Positions 1 through 13,084 of a stretch of 64,000 nt of DNA are shown here, piece by piece. The translations under genes and the position numbers were made by a program. Under the pieces are notes generated by a model. That model ran no database searches, was not told where the DNA came from, and saw only the letters and a program-made list of their open reading frames with translations. How positions within the stretch are numbered: the first letter of the stretch is position 1; each line of letters begins with the position of its first letter. The stretch covers positions 62,001 to 126,000 of the forward strand of contig VWPU01001264.1 of assembly GCA_013398955.1 (NCBI GenBank). The letters run 5' to 3'. This DNA is from Callaeas wilsoni. Taxonomy: Eukaryota; Chordata; Aves; Passeriformes; Callaeidae.

Positions 1-3000
1 GATTGCCAAAAAAGGGACTCTTAAAAGGCATGGGCAGTCTGTCCTAGATTATTAAATCTTCATCCTTTGGGATGTGCTTGTCTGTCTGCAATCCTAATAT
101 TGGTCTGCCCTGTATTGATGTGGATCTATACGAGAATGTAAGGATGTCAAAAATGTCTCACAGGGAGTTGAGGCAAATACACATTTCCAAGGACCATTTT
201 AAAGGTAACGTGAGGATATTTGCTCAATGGTACCCTGGGACAAAAGTGTGTTCTTATATGGCTGTGCCATAGGCTTCTAGGACTTGACTTTTGTGGGAAA
301 TTTCCTAATGAAAGCTGAGTGAGCAAACTCCTTTGAAAGTGGTTTTGTGACTCCAACCCTGAGACTCTCCACAGACTTCAACGCAGTTAACCTTACAAAA
401 AAGGCTGTTACACCAAATCTAACTGCTTCTTTAGCGCTGGCATGTTTTCTTGTTTCCTTCTGTAAAAGGTGGTGTTCTCAGGTGCGTTAAACCCTGCTGA
501 AAGTGGCGAGTTGAACCACTGCTCTTAGCTTCCATTAAGAGTAAAGAGCGTTAATCGCTTGTTTCCACTCTAAACAAAGGCGAATGCGCAGGAATTCCAG
601 CCCTTTCCCAAGGAGGCCCCAGTGGGGTGGTGCTGCCTGGGGAAGGACTGGTGTGCAGAGAGGCTGACAGCTCCCAGGCACAAGGTGTAGGGCTTGGTGG
701 GGAACCCAGATGAAACATCCCCCCATAAGGCTGCTGCGGGAAACAAGGGGGCAAAGTGTGACAAGGGGCAGGAGTGGGAATGGGTGGGGAGATGGAGGGA
801 CGGGGTTTCCTCGATTAAACTTTCCCTGGCTGTGGCCACGCAATTATGCACTACTTCCCTTTCCAGCAGGAAGCTAACTTGGAGCCACTTGCTCGAAAAG
901 CTTTGGAATTTAGGTATCTGTTCAAGTCTAAACTTGTTTCCGATAAAAATGATGTCAAAGGAAAATGAAAAAGATAGTCGTCTCTATGGCAGTTCATACA
1001 TACATTTTTGTAAATGGTTTCAAAATTTTTCAATTCTTTGGGTCTGAGGTTTTGGTTCAATCCATAGGATAAGTACCTAACCACAAAGTGTGGATCAGAA
1101 ACTTGGATTAAAATTGCTACAAAGGTAATAAAAAAGTTATATAATTTGTTTAAGGTCTGCCTTAAGTGGAGGTAGAAATTTATTTATTTAAAAACCCTTT
1201 TAACATCTTATATACCTTTGTTTTTTATTTTTAGGAGCTGAAGTAAAAAAACCTCAACAATGGTAATTATTTCAGAAGGAGGTGTTTTTTTTTTTTTTCC
1301 GGAAAAGTTTAGACCATAGTTTCTGAGGTAGGCTGCAGCTTAGAAAATTCTGTAATCAATAACAAAATACTTGTTTCAACTCTCTTGTATGTAACTTTCA
1401 GGTGGGAAAGGTATTTAAATCTACACCTACAAATGAGCTGGCTTTGAATGTTTAATAAAATAAAATGTATTTACATAATCCAAATGTCGCAGTGGAGCTG
1501 ATGTTGTTTTGCTGTTTGTAGTAGTCCTGTTAAACTACTGCATGAGTAAAATGGTAGGACTTGGCTTAAGAATTCCTGCTCAACACTGTGCTTTTCGATG
1601 CTTTTGAATTAGGTCAGAATGTGAAGATAAAATGTACTGTTGTGGAAACAGAATCCATTTACAGTCTGTGCTGTCAAAACCTGAGTGATGACTCCCCTCC
1701 TAAAGATGGTGCTGGTGATGTATGTTCTGACACAAAACAATTTCTATTTTTGACTTTTTAATTCTATTGTTGCATATCTGTTCAGTGCCCTTCGATTTGT
1801 ATTCAATCTCATTGTACTTTGCAGCTGTGATTCTGTCACTTACAAGGTACACTTGGAGCTTTCTTGCAACTGTTCTGACACTCATAACAGGTACAGTCTT
1901 TCTTTGACAGTGCAGTATCTGTTTTTATCAGCATGTGGGCTGCTGCCAGTGATTTACAATCAAATGTTAACAAAATTTGTCTGTTCCTTGTACTGTTTGT
2001 TTAAGCAGCTACTCTGAGTCTTTTCATGAGTTGCTCCAAATAAGATCAAAGGGTTCAGAAAAATGTTTGTCAACCTGAGAAGGTACAGCGATGGTGTTCT
2101 TGTAAATGCAGAATCCTAAAAATTCATAGCTAGTAAAGTGCTCTGCACACATGATTAATGACTTAATGGTAGATGACAAGATAGAATACTTCTTGATAAA
2201 GTTTCACTTTAAAAACAAAGAGTAATCTGTTTCAAGCCTGGAGAGAAGGGTGGGGGGGTGGGGAAGAGCCAGTGTCAGGCTAGATTTCCCCTATAGATAC
2301 CACCAGAGCTTCTGTCCCTGCCATTGAGCAGAACAGCTGGTAAGCAGCAAGCAACTGCAGAAAAAGACCTGCCTTTAATCCAGTACAATGTTTTCTTGTG
2401 CCCATTTTACTGTAAGTCTCAGTGGCAAGGGGACAAAGGCTGTTGACTGATCTATGCAATTACCTCCTCTAATATTGCTTTCAACTGTCTGCCCAGAGTG
2501 ACAAGAGTGGATGAGGTTTAGTTAAAGTCTGGGAAAAATGTCCTTTTAATAAATAAATAAATGTCCCTCTCTTTTATCAAGCTGCTCTTTTAGATCTTTG
2601 AATCTGTTTTGGAAGAGTGCAGGTAATGTGATTGAAAGTTAGAGTGAATCTGAACTCAAATAACAGCGATGCAATCGGTGTTTGTTACCGAATAGCCCTA
2701 GTGTTGTGTGCAGTTTGCACTAGGAAAGAAAACGTGTCTTTTCTTTCCTTATTTTTCCCTTTTAATTTCCTTTCTGGTGCGTGTGTATGTGGGAGGTGGT
2801 ATTTCTCTTTTACGTAGTGTGACTCAGAAGCACACATATTTAAAAATAATTGTCTGTTTTGCTCTTCATTTGGAGATTTTATCTGTCCTCGATGACAAAA
2901 AATGTGATCCTTTAAAAATAAATAAACAAAGCTAATCCAAGCTGCTGTTCATTTCTAATGTGGAAGACATTGCAAAGGGAAGATTGTGTTTAATGAACTG

Positions 3001-6000
3001 TAGATAGAAGCCTTTTCCTTTTATCTGAGCAAATAGCATGAGGTGGCACTGCACATACCTTTATTCTCTGAATCAGGGCAGTGGAGCCTGATCCACAGGC
3101 CCTTTCTGTGACACAGGTGACTCTAAGAACTGATGCATCTTGGTCCTTCTTTTCTTAGAGGTTTTTGTGCAAAAGATGCCAAGTGAACCGAGGGTGTGTG
3201 CTGTGTACAAGGGCTTGATGTGTGCTGTGGTTATGCAGCCCTGGTGATGAATGCACCCCGGACTGACAAATAGGCAGCATTTCAGTAATTCCTGATGTTC
3301 ATCACGATGATGACCGTGGTAGAGGCACGTAGAGCTGAGTGTTGCAAGGTCCTCGTGGTACGTAGCAGCCATTCTTGTTTGTTGTGTGTGTGTGTCTTGG
3401 CCAGATCCTTGCAGAGATTTATGGCAGTTTGGTGAGGTGGAGCTGGAATCAAAGGTTTTAACCAAAATTGCAAGAGAGGAAGGTGGTTGTGTTAGTCAGC
3501 TTTCTGTTCATTTCATACTTGTTGACAGCAAAAGGCTGGATAGGGTAAATGCTTCGCTCTTTCCCTTTTATGATTCCAGGGAATCCAGGAAAAAAATTCC
3601 GCATCTGAATAGCTTCAGAATTGAGCTGGATGGGACTTGTTTTGCTTGGAATATGAAGATGCAGCATTTGGAATGCAGCAGGTTTCATTCTGTGTCCCTG
3701 CAGAGCACTGATTACCTGCTTGCAAATTTCCTACCTAATGGTACTGCAAATTCTTCTCCTTTTATTGAGTTATTTTTATCAGCAGACCAGAGACCATCAA
3801 TTGTCTCCTAAAATGGGTAAGAGGAAATGCTAGTGGGAAGTTTATTTAGATTTCATTGTATGGCCCTTTTGGTTATAGCAGCAGAGTAGGAACTGGGAGT
3901 GAGACCACCAAATCCTTACAGATATAGCATCAAATATCCTCATTGTTCGGTTCATACCAGCATCTATTGAATAATGCTTATACATTATGTGATGAACCTA
4001 CTGTTTCCCTAATATTTAATCTCCTGTTTAGTATGTTCCAACCATGTCTGACTCACATTCATTTTGATATATTGCATACCACTTTCAATCTTCATTTTTT
4101 TATGCTTAAATATCCCCCCCCAATAAAGAATATTTAATTTAAATTTACTCCTGTTTCTGCAAAAGCTCTGCGATCATTAAGTGGAAATTCTGAAATTAAA
4201 GTTTTCATTTTCTTATGGTGGTTTGATATGTCAGTAAAAATTGGCGGTGGCTATCTGTCTGAGCATGGTCTGGAAAGGTGGCCTTGGCATAAGTGTTCTG
4301 CTGTGCTGTCAGCTCTGATCCTCAGTAGGAAATATCTGTACCACTTAGTGAGTGTTGCCCAGCTAAGGACTAAGTTTCCGTAAGGTAATACTTTGCACGG
4401 GAGTACTGCTCTTATTTCTGCACTGAACAGAAATCCATGTGTGATCCATACCTACTTCAAAATCTCTGAGTTCCAATTTGCTAATCACCCTTGCTTTGGT
4501 GCCTTTTAATTCTGTGCTTTGTTGACCATTGCAGTGTCCGGGAGCTTTGAGGACATGGCTTGCCTGGATCATCCACATTTTGGTAATATTGCCAGTTGAA
4601 ATGACTGTAGAACACTGATATTCTGACTCTGGACTGTAAGACAGCTGTGTAGAACAGTGACAAGAGAAAGAACCTACTTGTGATGACTTCATATTCCTTT
4701 GTCTCCAGTCTATTTGCTCTGTCAAACTAACAGAGGAGAAAGCCAGCACTATGCATTTCTACTTGTTTTTGTTTAGATGTAATTGTATCTTAATGCTAAT
4801 TTTAAAGCTTGATATTTTTCCCCTCAAGTTTTTCCTGCTTAAAAATAGGAAAGGAAGCAGAATTTATGATTTTATTTTCCTTTTGTGTTTACTTAAGTGA
4901 TTCAAGAGAATTAATCTGTGTAGAAATAAAATAAGAAAAAGTAAATTCAGAAATATCTGGTAGGTTTCCTGCCATTTTTTCTTTTTGGCCTAGAGTGTTT
5001 GACTTACCAGATTTGCCCCAGACCCTTATTTGAGTTTTATTTGCATGGACAAAATGTGCCAATGGCTTCCTTTATGCCCTCAGTGTGAATAGGCTCAAGT
5101 AAATGCAGTACTGTTTATTTTAGCATCGCACGGCATCATCAAGTGTGCTGTTGCTGTCTCAAGCAGTATTTGGACATAAATCCCATTTTGAAGTCTATCC
5201 CCATCTTCAAGTCTACCTGATTCCACCTTTCACTCAGTTTGGGTTTTGCCTCGTGCTGTTCCTGTTGAGGGATGGTACCGAAGGTGCTCCAGCAGTGACC
5301 TTCGAGAGCCCAGCTGCCGCCTTTTTCTGTCTGGTGTTGCACAGCCCCATTCAGGTGCCAGTCCTGGTCTCTTTGTGTCCATGTTTCTTCACCCCAGAGC
5401 TGGGCTAGAAAGGAGTTACTGGACTTGCATGTGGCTTCTCTCTCTGGATTGTGGGAGAACCATTTTATATTAAATGTCTACGATTTATGGAGAAGGAGAA
5501 AGTGTAATTACCAAAACACACCCTCCTCTTCCTTCTCTGATCAATCACGTTCCAGTTGAGATTGTTCTGGAAATTTCTAAAAACAAGATGCCCAAATGAT
5601 AAGTTTAAGTAGTGTATTCCACAAGGGGAAATCCTAGGGTGTGGTAAATTTTTACAAGACACAGACTTTTAATAGAAAAGAGGCATTCCTTTGAAGTGTT
5701 AGATGAGGAGAGGAGGAGACAGAAATCTCAGAAAGCCAACTCAACCAATGCATTCAATTGGGTTTAAAAGGTTCATTATTTGTGGAATGCTAATGAATTT
5801 TTATACTAGAAAGTTATGAAAGGGTGCCTGGAGTTATCCTTTATTTTCTCCCCATTCCCTATTCTGTGCAAAATAAATAAATAATTAAAAAAGCAAACTT
5901 ACATTAGTGTGGTCTAAGACTAACACACAGGTGGGCCCTGCTAATGCTTCAGCACTTTCTCATATCTGATCTTTTCTGAGAAAAGGAATCTCTTTGCTGT

Positions 6001-7130
6001 CACTGCTTAAGCACCTCATGTTGCATAGGTGTGGTGTAATTAAGCTCCTTAATCTTTTTTGGGCTCTGTTGTTTTCTTTCTTTTTTTACATATCTGGTGG
6101 TTGTTGTAAATTTCTATTAAAATTGGACAAAGCATTCATATAAAACACATTCTCAGATTTAGAGAGGCGGTGGTAAACAGCTGGACTAAAATGGAGGATA
6201 TAGGTTAAAGAAAAAGTGAAGCTCCAAGCATGGTGCAGTCTTTTCTTTTTGTTATTTATTTTCCCCCCTCAAGGGATACAGATCCATTTGTATATAGTGA
6301 TTTAAAACCCAATATACCCAGCCCTGAATTTCCTTCCCAATTTCCTTCTTGTTGGCTTAAAAAAAAGTTTGTGACTTTGATTTTTTTGTTCATAAAACTC
6401 AGGACATCCTTTATTGAAAGTGATGTTCATCTTGTTTTTTATACCTGTGTGTCGCTTCTAAGACTGGGGATCATGAAAGAGGACTTACTCATAATGTTTT
6501 GTATTCCACTGATTTGGAAATCTTCAAGTGCCAATAGATTGGAAAAGAACACTTTCTAAATTTGGCAGCACTAAATAAACTAAATTCTGGCTGGGGTCAT
6601 TTACAGCTATTTGACTGGTCAAAAAGGAAAATTAAAAAAATGCCAGCAGTAAGTTGAAAACCAGTCAAAATTCCTGGGTCTCCAGTGGGAGATCATCTGA
6701 AGATACATGAACTGGTTGAGATAAAAGGGCTGTCGTAATTTCCACAGGCTTGGCCTTGATACCCTTTTCTGTCCTTCCAGTCATCTAATAGCCTTCTATG
6801 TCCATTTCCCCCTTATGTGAATGGGTTGATACTTGTAAAGCAGAAGAGCATGGACACCTACTGCTCTTGGTCCTTTTTTCCTTTAAAATATTATGTTCAC
6901 CAAATAAAAGTCAGTACTTACCAAGAGAGGCTCTGTGCCCTGTAGAAATGATCTTTCAAAGGCACTAGTAGGTGATTTAATCTTTTCTGGGCCTGTAATG
7001 AAAAAAAGCCTTCAGGAAGTTCACTTCTCATTCCTGGTTCTCAAACCAGAGAACTAACAGGAAGTTTCCATTCTACATTAATCATTTCTAAGTGAATGTT
7101 GACTGTATTGGTTTGACTTTAAGAGTAAAT
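1..7130. other. Non-coding stretch, no gene recognised
   Basis: I see no gene here. The longest open frame (3386-3811, plus, 141 codons) starts in a GT-repeat region and resembles no family I know. A 130-codon frame lies on the opposite strand over part of it (3073-3465), as expected from chance. Small simple tracts are present: a run of 14 T at 1285-1298, a short TAAA repeat at 2548-2561, a GT repeat at 3383-3395 and a C8 run near 4115. No repeat family was recognised. Best reading is intergenic or intronic DNA. Confidence 0.6.
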
Positions 7131-7161
7131 AGGGAGTTCTTGGTGGTTTTTTCTCTCTCTA

Positions 7162-7184
7162 TTTTTTTTTTTTTTTTTTTTTTT
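7162..7184 (+). repeat. Poly-T tract (23 T)
   Basis: An uninterrupted run of 23 T, the longest homopolymer in the window, preceded by a short CT-repeat (7152-7160). It could be the poly-A tail of something inserted on the minus strand, but the flanking sequence at 7185-7400 was not recognised as a retrocopy and I saw no clear target-site duplication. CR1 elements do not end in poly-A, so a slippage-expanded homopolymer is the simpler reading. Confidence 0.9.
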
Positions 7185-7189
7185 GGACC

Positions 7190-9055
7190 TGTCAGGCCTG
7201 TTTGACCTTGATCCATCAGCTCCATTCATTATTCTTCTGCAAGGTGTTGGTTCATTTCCTACACCACGGGGCTAAGTAGAAAGGGACTAGATAGAGGGTT
7301 ACTGCTGGCTTCCTGTTAGCTGGTCAGATGTCAGGCTAGGCTTTCTGTTCTCCAGCTTGATTGATAAGCTTGAAGGAGTCCACGGCAGGTATGCAGGTCA
7401 GGGGGATAACAGCTGGAAAATATGCACCCAGCAGAGAGACCACACAGAGAGAGAGCAAATTCTTTCTCACTTATCACTGAACAATTTCAGGATAACTTGG
7501 TGGTTAACACGGCATGATTTGACATTTGACGCAGTGTGTAATCTCTTGATGTACCCATATAATTATGCTCCACATTCTACTCAGCTGATAAAATGCTCTC
7601 TTACAAAGTGGGATGGAGCTAATTGTTTCTTACTTTGATTTTAGCTGCAAAATAATATCCAAGACTTAGCAATGACTGTCAATATGCTGCTGGATACTCA
7701 GATTTTACATGTGATTGTGAAACAGATGTGTCCAAAGGGTTTGACAATTTCTGCTCCTTACTGGTCATAGAAAGAAGAGCTGCTAAGTACAGGAAAAGTT
7801 GGGAAAAACTTTGTCCTTGATCAGAGGTAGGGAAGTGTCAACAAATGTGTACTTGGATTGGAGCCATTCCAATCTGGCATCACTGGTACTGCAATGCTCC
7901 TGATAAGAGAGGAAGGAGCCCTTGGCATGTTAGTGAGGGCTGCGAGATGCAATCTATCCAAAGGAACCACGGTGTTCCATTCTCTTTGACTCCCTCAGTG
8001 CCTTCCTTCCGTGGGTACCCTGCCTATGGGAGGTCTTGGGTGGACACTGGATACACACAGACCTTGCCAGTTGCCTCTGTGTTTCCACTGTACACATCCT
8101 CACCTTGACACATCCTGTTTCTCTCTCTGGTAGGTAAATGTTGAGGTGGTTCTCGCAAATATTTTGGGTGCTGTGGCTGTGCTGATGTTGCTGCAAGGGT
8201 AAATGCCATGGCTGGAGCAAAATAGGGCTGTTTAATCCTGAAGCACGGAGTGCCCTGGAAAAGAGAGTGCCCATGATCTGCCCTGCAGCAGCTCAAGGTC
8301 ACAGTGCTTTGTTGCCTGTCCCTTTACAAAGTAAGGAGATGATGTCTTCTCGTTCCTCCATCAGCATTAGGTGCCTGCACTTTCTGCAGTAGCTGGAAAC
8401 AAGGAGTAACATTAGAGAAGAACTGATCTTGGGGCTCAGTGCTGCCTGAAGAGGCACGGGTTACTGCCAGCCCTTCTCTAAGTGCTGCCTTTAAACCTCA
8501 GCTCATAAGCTGGAGCTACAACTCATTCGAGGTCACATCCTTACCTTTGATGAATGGATGGCCCAAAAGCAAATAGCATCAGCTGAGGCCTGAGTTCTGT
8601 CAGTTTCCTGAACAAGATTTAAAATAATATTAATAATGAGATGAGACCCCCTTCCTACAGTGAATTAATTGGAAATGAATTTTAAGACGGGGAATAGGCA
8701 GGAGCAAACACCTGCTTCTGACATTCTCTTCTACATGTTGTTGGGTTTTTTTGTTTGGTTGGTTTTTTTTAATATACAATTTTATTCTTCTCAAATGATG
8801 AATCTGTGCTGGGCCCTGTGTGGTTACACTTGTGTAAGAGTTGTGATACTCTCTTAGGAACACTGTTGTGCATGTTTGTGCTTTGAGACAGTAGTAATCA
8901 CACACAGTTTGGGTTTTGTGTGCTCTTCTGTTACAACTAATCACTGAAGCATAAACACACCCTACTGATCATATTTAGTTATGGATGTTTTGGGGTGCTC
9001 TCCATGTTCAGTAATAGGCAATTGTCCGGCACAGGCATAATCCAGCTGTAGGAAA
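7190..9055. other. Non-coding stretch, no gene recognised
   Basis: Only short open frames occur (the longest is 106 codons, 7954-8274 minus), overlapping other frames on both strands. No recognisable protein, RNA or repeat family was seen. A T/G-rich tract lies at about 8741-8770. Confidence 0.55.
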
Positions 9056-9059
9056 ATGT

Positions 9060-9105
9060 CAGAGTTTCATGTTCTCGTTTCACAGATATAACTGAAACAA
9101 AGGAA
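9060..9105 (-). repeat. Possible MIR-like SINE 3' fragment
   Basis: Read on the minus strand, the segment follows the order of the MIR 3' region: a 'tttcagtt' block, then 'atctgtgaaa', then 'cgagaacat'. This corresponds to the MIR 'cctcagtttcctcatctgtaaaatg' region with several mismatches. It is short and diverged, so the call is tentative. MIR is an ancient tRNA-derived CORE-SINE known from amniotes. Confidence 0.4.
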
Positions 9106-9269
9106 AATCAGTTGGCTTCCTTTATTATGGGTGCATCTATGACAAAGCAATAGTTTAGTATTTCACTAGTCTTTCTTTACATTTTGGTAATGGAGATTTG
9201 CTGGCAAATTAAATTTAGATTTCTGAAACACTAGCTATTAGGAGACCTGACCTCTTGTTTTGAAACCTG

Positions 9270-9368
9270 TAGATTGATTTCTATCAGTGGGACCTACTCC
9301 ACTGGGAATTAAACAAGCAAACAACTTCACTGGGAGTTGCACGGGAGTGCTGGTTTCACAGTCAGGTG
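9270..9368. repeat. Ancient palindromic amniote repeat, diverged copy
   Basis: The segment contains 'atcagtgggacctactcc' and, about 40 bases later, 'cttcactgggagttgcac', which look like the two halves of a palindromic old repeat whose centre is usually of the type CCATTGAAGTCAATGG followed by GAGTTACAC or GAGTTGCAC. Such short imperfect palindromes are common in turtles, crocodilians and birds. I recognise the type from memory but cannot give a family name with confidence. Likely a non-autonomous DNA-transposon remnant. Confidence 0.5.
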
Positions 9369-9429
9369 TTTATGTGCATGTGAGTAGCAGGTAATACTCC
9401 TCCCCTTCAAAACACCAACCTGGTCTTTT

Positions 9430-9815
9430 AATTGTGTAATTCCACCTCTTCCCTTCCTCCCTGTCCCCTGTCCTTCCTGCTCCAGCCCCTTTGCAGGTGT
9501 CTGCTGTGCCCCATCAGGTGGGTCTGTGTTTGCCTGTCAGCCCGGGAGCTGATGGCCTTACGGGGGCACGGCTGATTGCACAGAGCGCAGCGAGTGGCTC
9601 CGAGGCGCAGGTGTGAGCATCGGCAGGGATCTCTGCTAATCCTGGGACAGGGAGCACCCTGGGCTGCGGCAGGCACGGGCAGAAAGGGCTCAATGAAGTG
9701 CAAAAGGGAAAAACAGAAAAAGTTAAGCGCTGTGGTTTCCTTCTCCCAGATGGTTTGAGTTATTTAGCGCTTGTAAAAGGAGTCGCTCTTTTTCGGCAGC
9801 CCGTGAGCATGGAGT
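9430..9815. other. GC- and CpG-rich patch
   Basis: In an AT-rich window this stretch is clearly GC-rich, and about fifteen CpG dinucleotides can be counted between 9541 and 9810, including CCCGGG, GCGCAGCGAG and two AGCGCT motifs (near 9726 and 9766). A 91-codon minus frame (9428-9703) and a 60-codon plus frame (9576-9758) overlap here, but open frames are inflated in GC-rich DNA. It is too small for a standard CpG-island promoter. It could be an unmethylated enhancer or an unannotated first exon. Confidence 0.5.
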
Positions 9816-9819
9816 TTTG

Positions 9820-12800
9820 GAGCATGGCTGGGAGTTTGTTTATATACATATATATATGTATGTATTTATATAAATAGCTTTATTGGAAAGTAATTTTCTA
9901 AGGACTTTATACGTCAATAGAAATTCCTACTCACTTTAAGAATTTTGGGTTTGGACAAAAAATGACGCTCATTTACGCTTTGTTTTCCTTGACACCTGTG
10001 GAGATCAGGTAGCTGAAAGCATGACCGAGTTTTGGGCTTTGTCATACGTGGTGCACGAGAGCTCTGCTGGGTGTGAAATGCATTTGACAGTCCTGGGAAC
10101 AAAGAGGAATGGATCCACTGAGAGATTGTCTGCTTTGGGCATCTGAAGCGTTGTGCAGGCCAAGTGCAGGGGAAATGGTAGGGACAGCTGGGGTACAGCA
10201 GGCAGGGGACATGAGACACATATAACAAAATGTAAGAGGGTAGAAATGGGGGTGTTGCTGAAGAAATAAAAATGAGGTTACTGGAGCAGGGAGAAGAGAG
10301 GGCAGTAGAAAAGAGTGGAGGTGACATATCCTTTGTTGACTGGATGCCTTTGATTTGCTCAATAAATATTGCTTTGTGTTATGAGATTTTATGTTCCACT
10401 TAGGCTTTATCTTCAGTACTCTCCTGAAATCTTGTGAGTTACAACTTCATATTTTTAATTTTTATACTAACCTTGATTCCAGATGCTGAGATTAAAAAAA
10501 ACAAACTATATATCTAGATTATACTATCACAACAGCATCTGATATGTTCATAACATTTATTTGCTGTTCTTTAATATTAACAATCAGTAAATCTAACAAT
10601 CACTGAAGGTTAAGCTTTCTTATAATAGGGAAAAATTTCATGTAGAAATAATATATGGCAGCTTAAGATACAAATTCTACATTCAGGGAAAGGACTGCAG
10701 GATACAGCCTTGTATTTGCAAAAAGGGAAGGGCAATTGCACTAAGTAAAGCGTGCCTTTGAAAACCAACAAGAAATTGGAGAGGTACAGAGAAGATTAAA
10801 GTATTCCTCAGCAAAGGAGGTTAATCCAATTTCTCAGCACCAATTTTTCGGCACTTAAAAAGAGATTGTATTCTGCATTCCTGATCCATCAAGTGTAAGT
10901 TAATTTAATGCAGCAATCACCTGTTGCTTGATATTTATTTATCTCTAAGCATATATTTTGCAGAGCGTAGTGTGATACAGGGATACATCTTCTGTTCTTC
11001 CCGTCCTCCACACACAAAGTCCAGCTGACGCTGTAGTTTGTGTTCCCTGAGACCCAAGAGACCGTGCTTCAACTTTTATTACCCCCCTTGCTGGCCTGGT
11101 GTAATGTCACTTTGTCACACTTAGTCTGCTTGTAGAATATAACCTCTCCTTTGCATTGTGGAAACACTCCAAAGACACAGATGCATAGCCAGGTCCCTAC
11201 CTCTACAAGTGTAAACTGAGAGGACAAAAACAGACACAGAATAAAATAAAGGTCTGTAACATGTGAGTAAAGTGACCAGAACAATGACTGGATTGTAGCT
11301 TATTGTTTGGTTTTCAAGTTAAAATCCCCAAGAAAATCCCTCCTGTCAATTAAACTGGAAGGAGGGGGGGATGCCTCTCTCACTTTCTTCCTACTTGCAG
11401 CTCTCTCCCTCCAGCCTAGAAGCACAGTCTGCATAGGAGGTGGGGTTGGAGTCAACAAAAACTTGTGTATTGACCCCGGGATGCCTGGGTTGGGCCTGTC
11501 ACTGCCCATTTACAAAGGGTCTGCTGAAGTAGGTCTTAGGGAAGGGTGAAATGCTTGAAGACAGAGCCAGCCAAAGAGCAGCATTAATGCTCAGGTATCT
11601 TTAAAAAAAGAAAGTTTTTTCCCCCTTCCTCTTCCCCTTTATCTAATTCCTCAATGTGAAATGGATGCAGATGTGTGGAATGAATTCATCTAGGATTTAG
11701 AAACACCGTTTTGTGTGTGTACCCACCCACATAATTGCTTTCCTTTCACATTCTGCACTCCTGTGCACACCTGTGGGATGTTGGCAAGACCTCCTGGATA
11801 TTAGATCTACTGAACATATGACCCATATAGTTTTCACAGTATGGTAAAATTACAGAATTACACCTGGGTAGCCTTGCTGGGCTATGTACTGCATCCTGCT
11901 TTCACCTTCTCTATTTTTTTACCTGTAACAAGGCAATGTGATGGCAATCAGGACTAGTGTGTCCTTTGTGATTTGCAGTTTTGTATTTTTATTTATTCAT
12001 ATTGTAAGATTCAGGAGTAATCAGAGCATTCCAGTTGCTGGGGTTCACTTATTTCTACAGAGAGTTCTAGGATTTTATTTATTCTCTCTGAGTAAGTACA
12101 CCCATGAATAAAGTAGGGACAATATCTATCTACTTGTTGATTTTCCTGTGAAGATCAAGCACTGTTGAGAGGCCCTAGGACAGGGCAAGCAGGTTTCTTG
12201 AAGGACATTGCAGAGAATTCCCTCGTGTTGGGGCAGGTGGAGGCCAGGCAGGAGGCAGCACGAGGCATCTCAGGCTGCGTGCTGTGGCACGTGTGTTGTA
12301 CCTGCACATCTGTAGCTGTGACAGTGTTGCTCACCTTGGCTCCTGTTTCTCAGAGGAAGAGCTCTAGTCCAGAGGAAAAGGGTACTGTAGGATCTTTAGG
12401 GGTTACCAAGTGCGTAGGACCCAGGACCTGTGTTATTTGTTTGTAAGAACATCAGCTCTGCAGAAGGGCACTGCGCTGCTTTGGGGAAGAGGTTGTCCTG
12501 TTCCTGACTTACAGGAAGAGCGTCACTCATTTACCAGCACCAGTTCCTTAAGTGCTTAACATTTTCCTTGGAAAGTCCTTCATCGAAATTCCGATAACTT
12601 CTAACCTTGCTTAGCTTTCATGGGAGCTGGTGGAACCACAGTTCAAAGTATGTGTTGGCTGCATATTATCAAAATGCTGTAGTTATTTTGCATAAGGAAT
12701 AAATATCCCATTTGTAGGCTGTTTCCATCCACCCTCCACCCCCTTCATTTTAATTTCCTCAAGCATTCATTTCAAGGAAGGAACTATTCCTTAACGTGTA

Positions 12801-13080
12801 TGTTTTAGAGACTTGGAATATTAGAAAAAACAAAACAGATAGCTAATTTTCCAGTGTTGTGCAATTCACAATCTGTAAAGCATTTTCACACCAATTTTTG
12901 AGGCTAGAAAGTGCTGGTAACCCCACAGCATGGGGTTCCTGGGACATGGGCTACAATGCTAACTATTTCTCTTCTGGTTCTCTCTTCATTTGGGAGCTTA
13001 GAGCTTGATTCTTCCTCCCAAAGTCAATGACCATGTATTAAAAAAAGACAGACTTCCCCAGGGAGCATATGAAAGGAAAT
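9820..13080. other. Non-coding stretch with TA-rich tract
   Basis: No gene recognised. A TA/TATG-rich alternating tract lies at about 9840-9876. The 137-codon minus frame at 9914-10327 and the 106-codon frame overlapping it (10042-10362) are Ser/Pro/Leu-rich, low in character and unlike any family I know. A possible remnant of the CCATTGAAGTCAATGG-type old repeat is visible at about 12999-13032 ('gagcttgattcttcctcc', then 'aaagtcaatga'). Confidence 0.55.
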
Positions 13081-13084
13081 AAAA

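Noticed and set aside
3386..3811. 141-codon plus frame
   Set aside because: No recognised family, no splice or promoter context, and a 130-codon frame on the other strand overlaps its start.
7162..7400. Poly-T plus flank as a minus-strand retrocopy
   Set aside because: No recognisable gene body, no target-site duplication seen, and avian CR1 does not readily mobilise poly-A transcripts.
11044..11056. TCCCTGAGACCC, the first bases of the miR-125 mature sequence
   Set aside because: The match stops after 12 bases, the following bases differ from both miR-125a and miR-125b, and no complementary arm is found within the next 60 bases.
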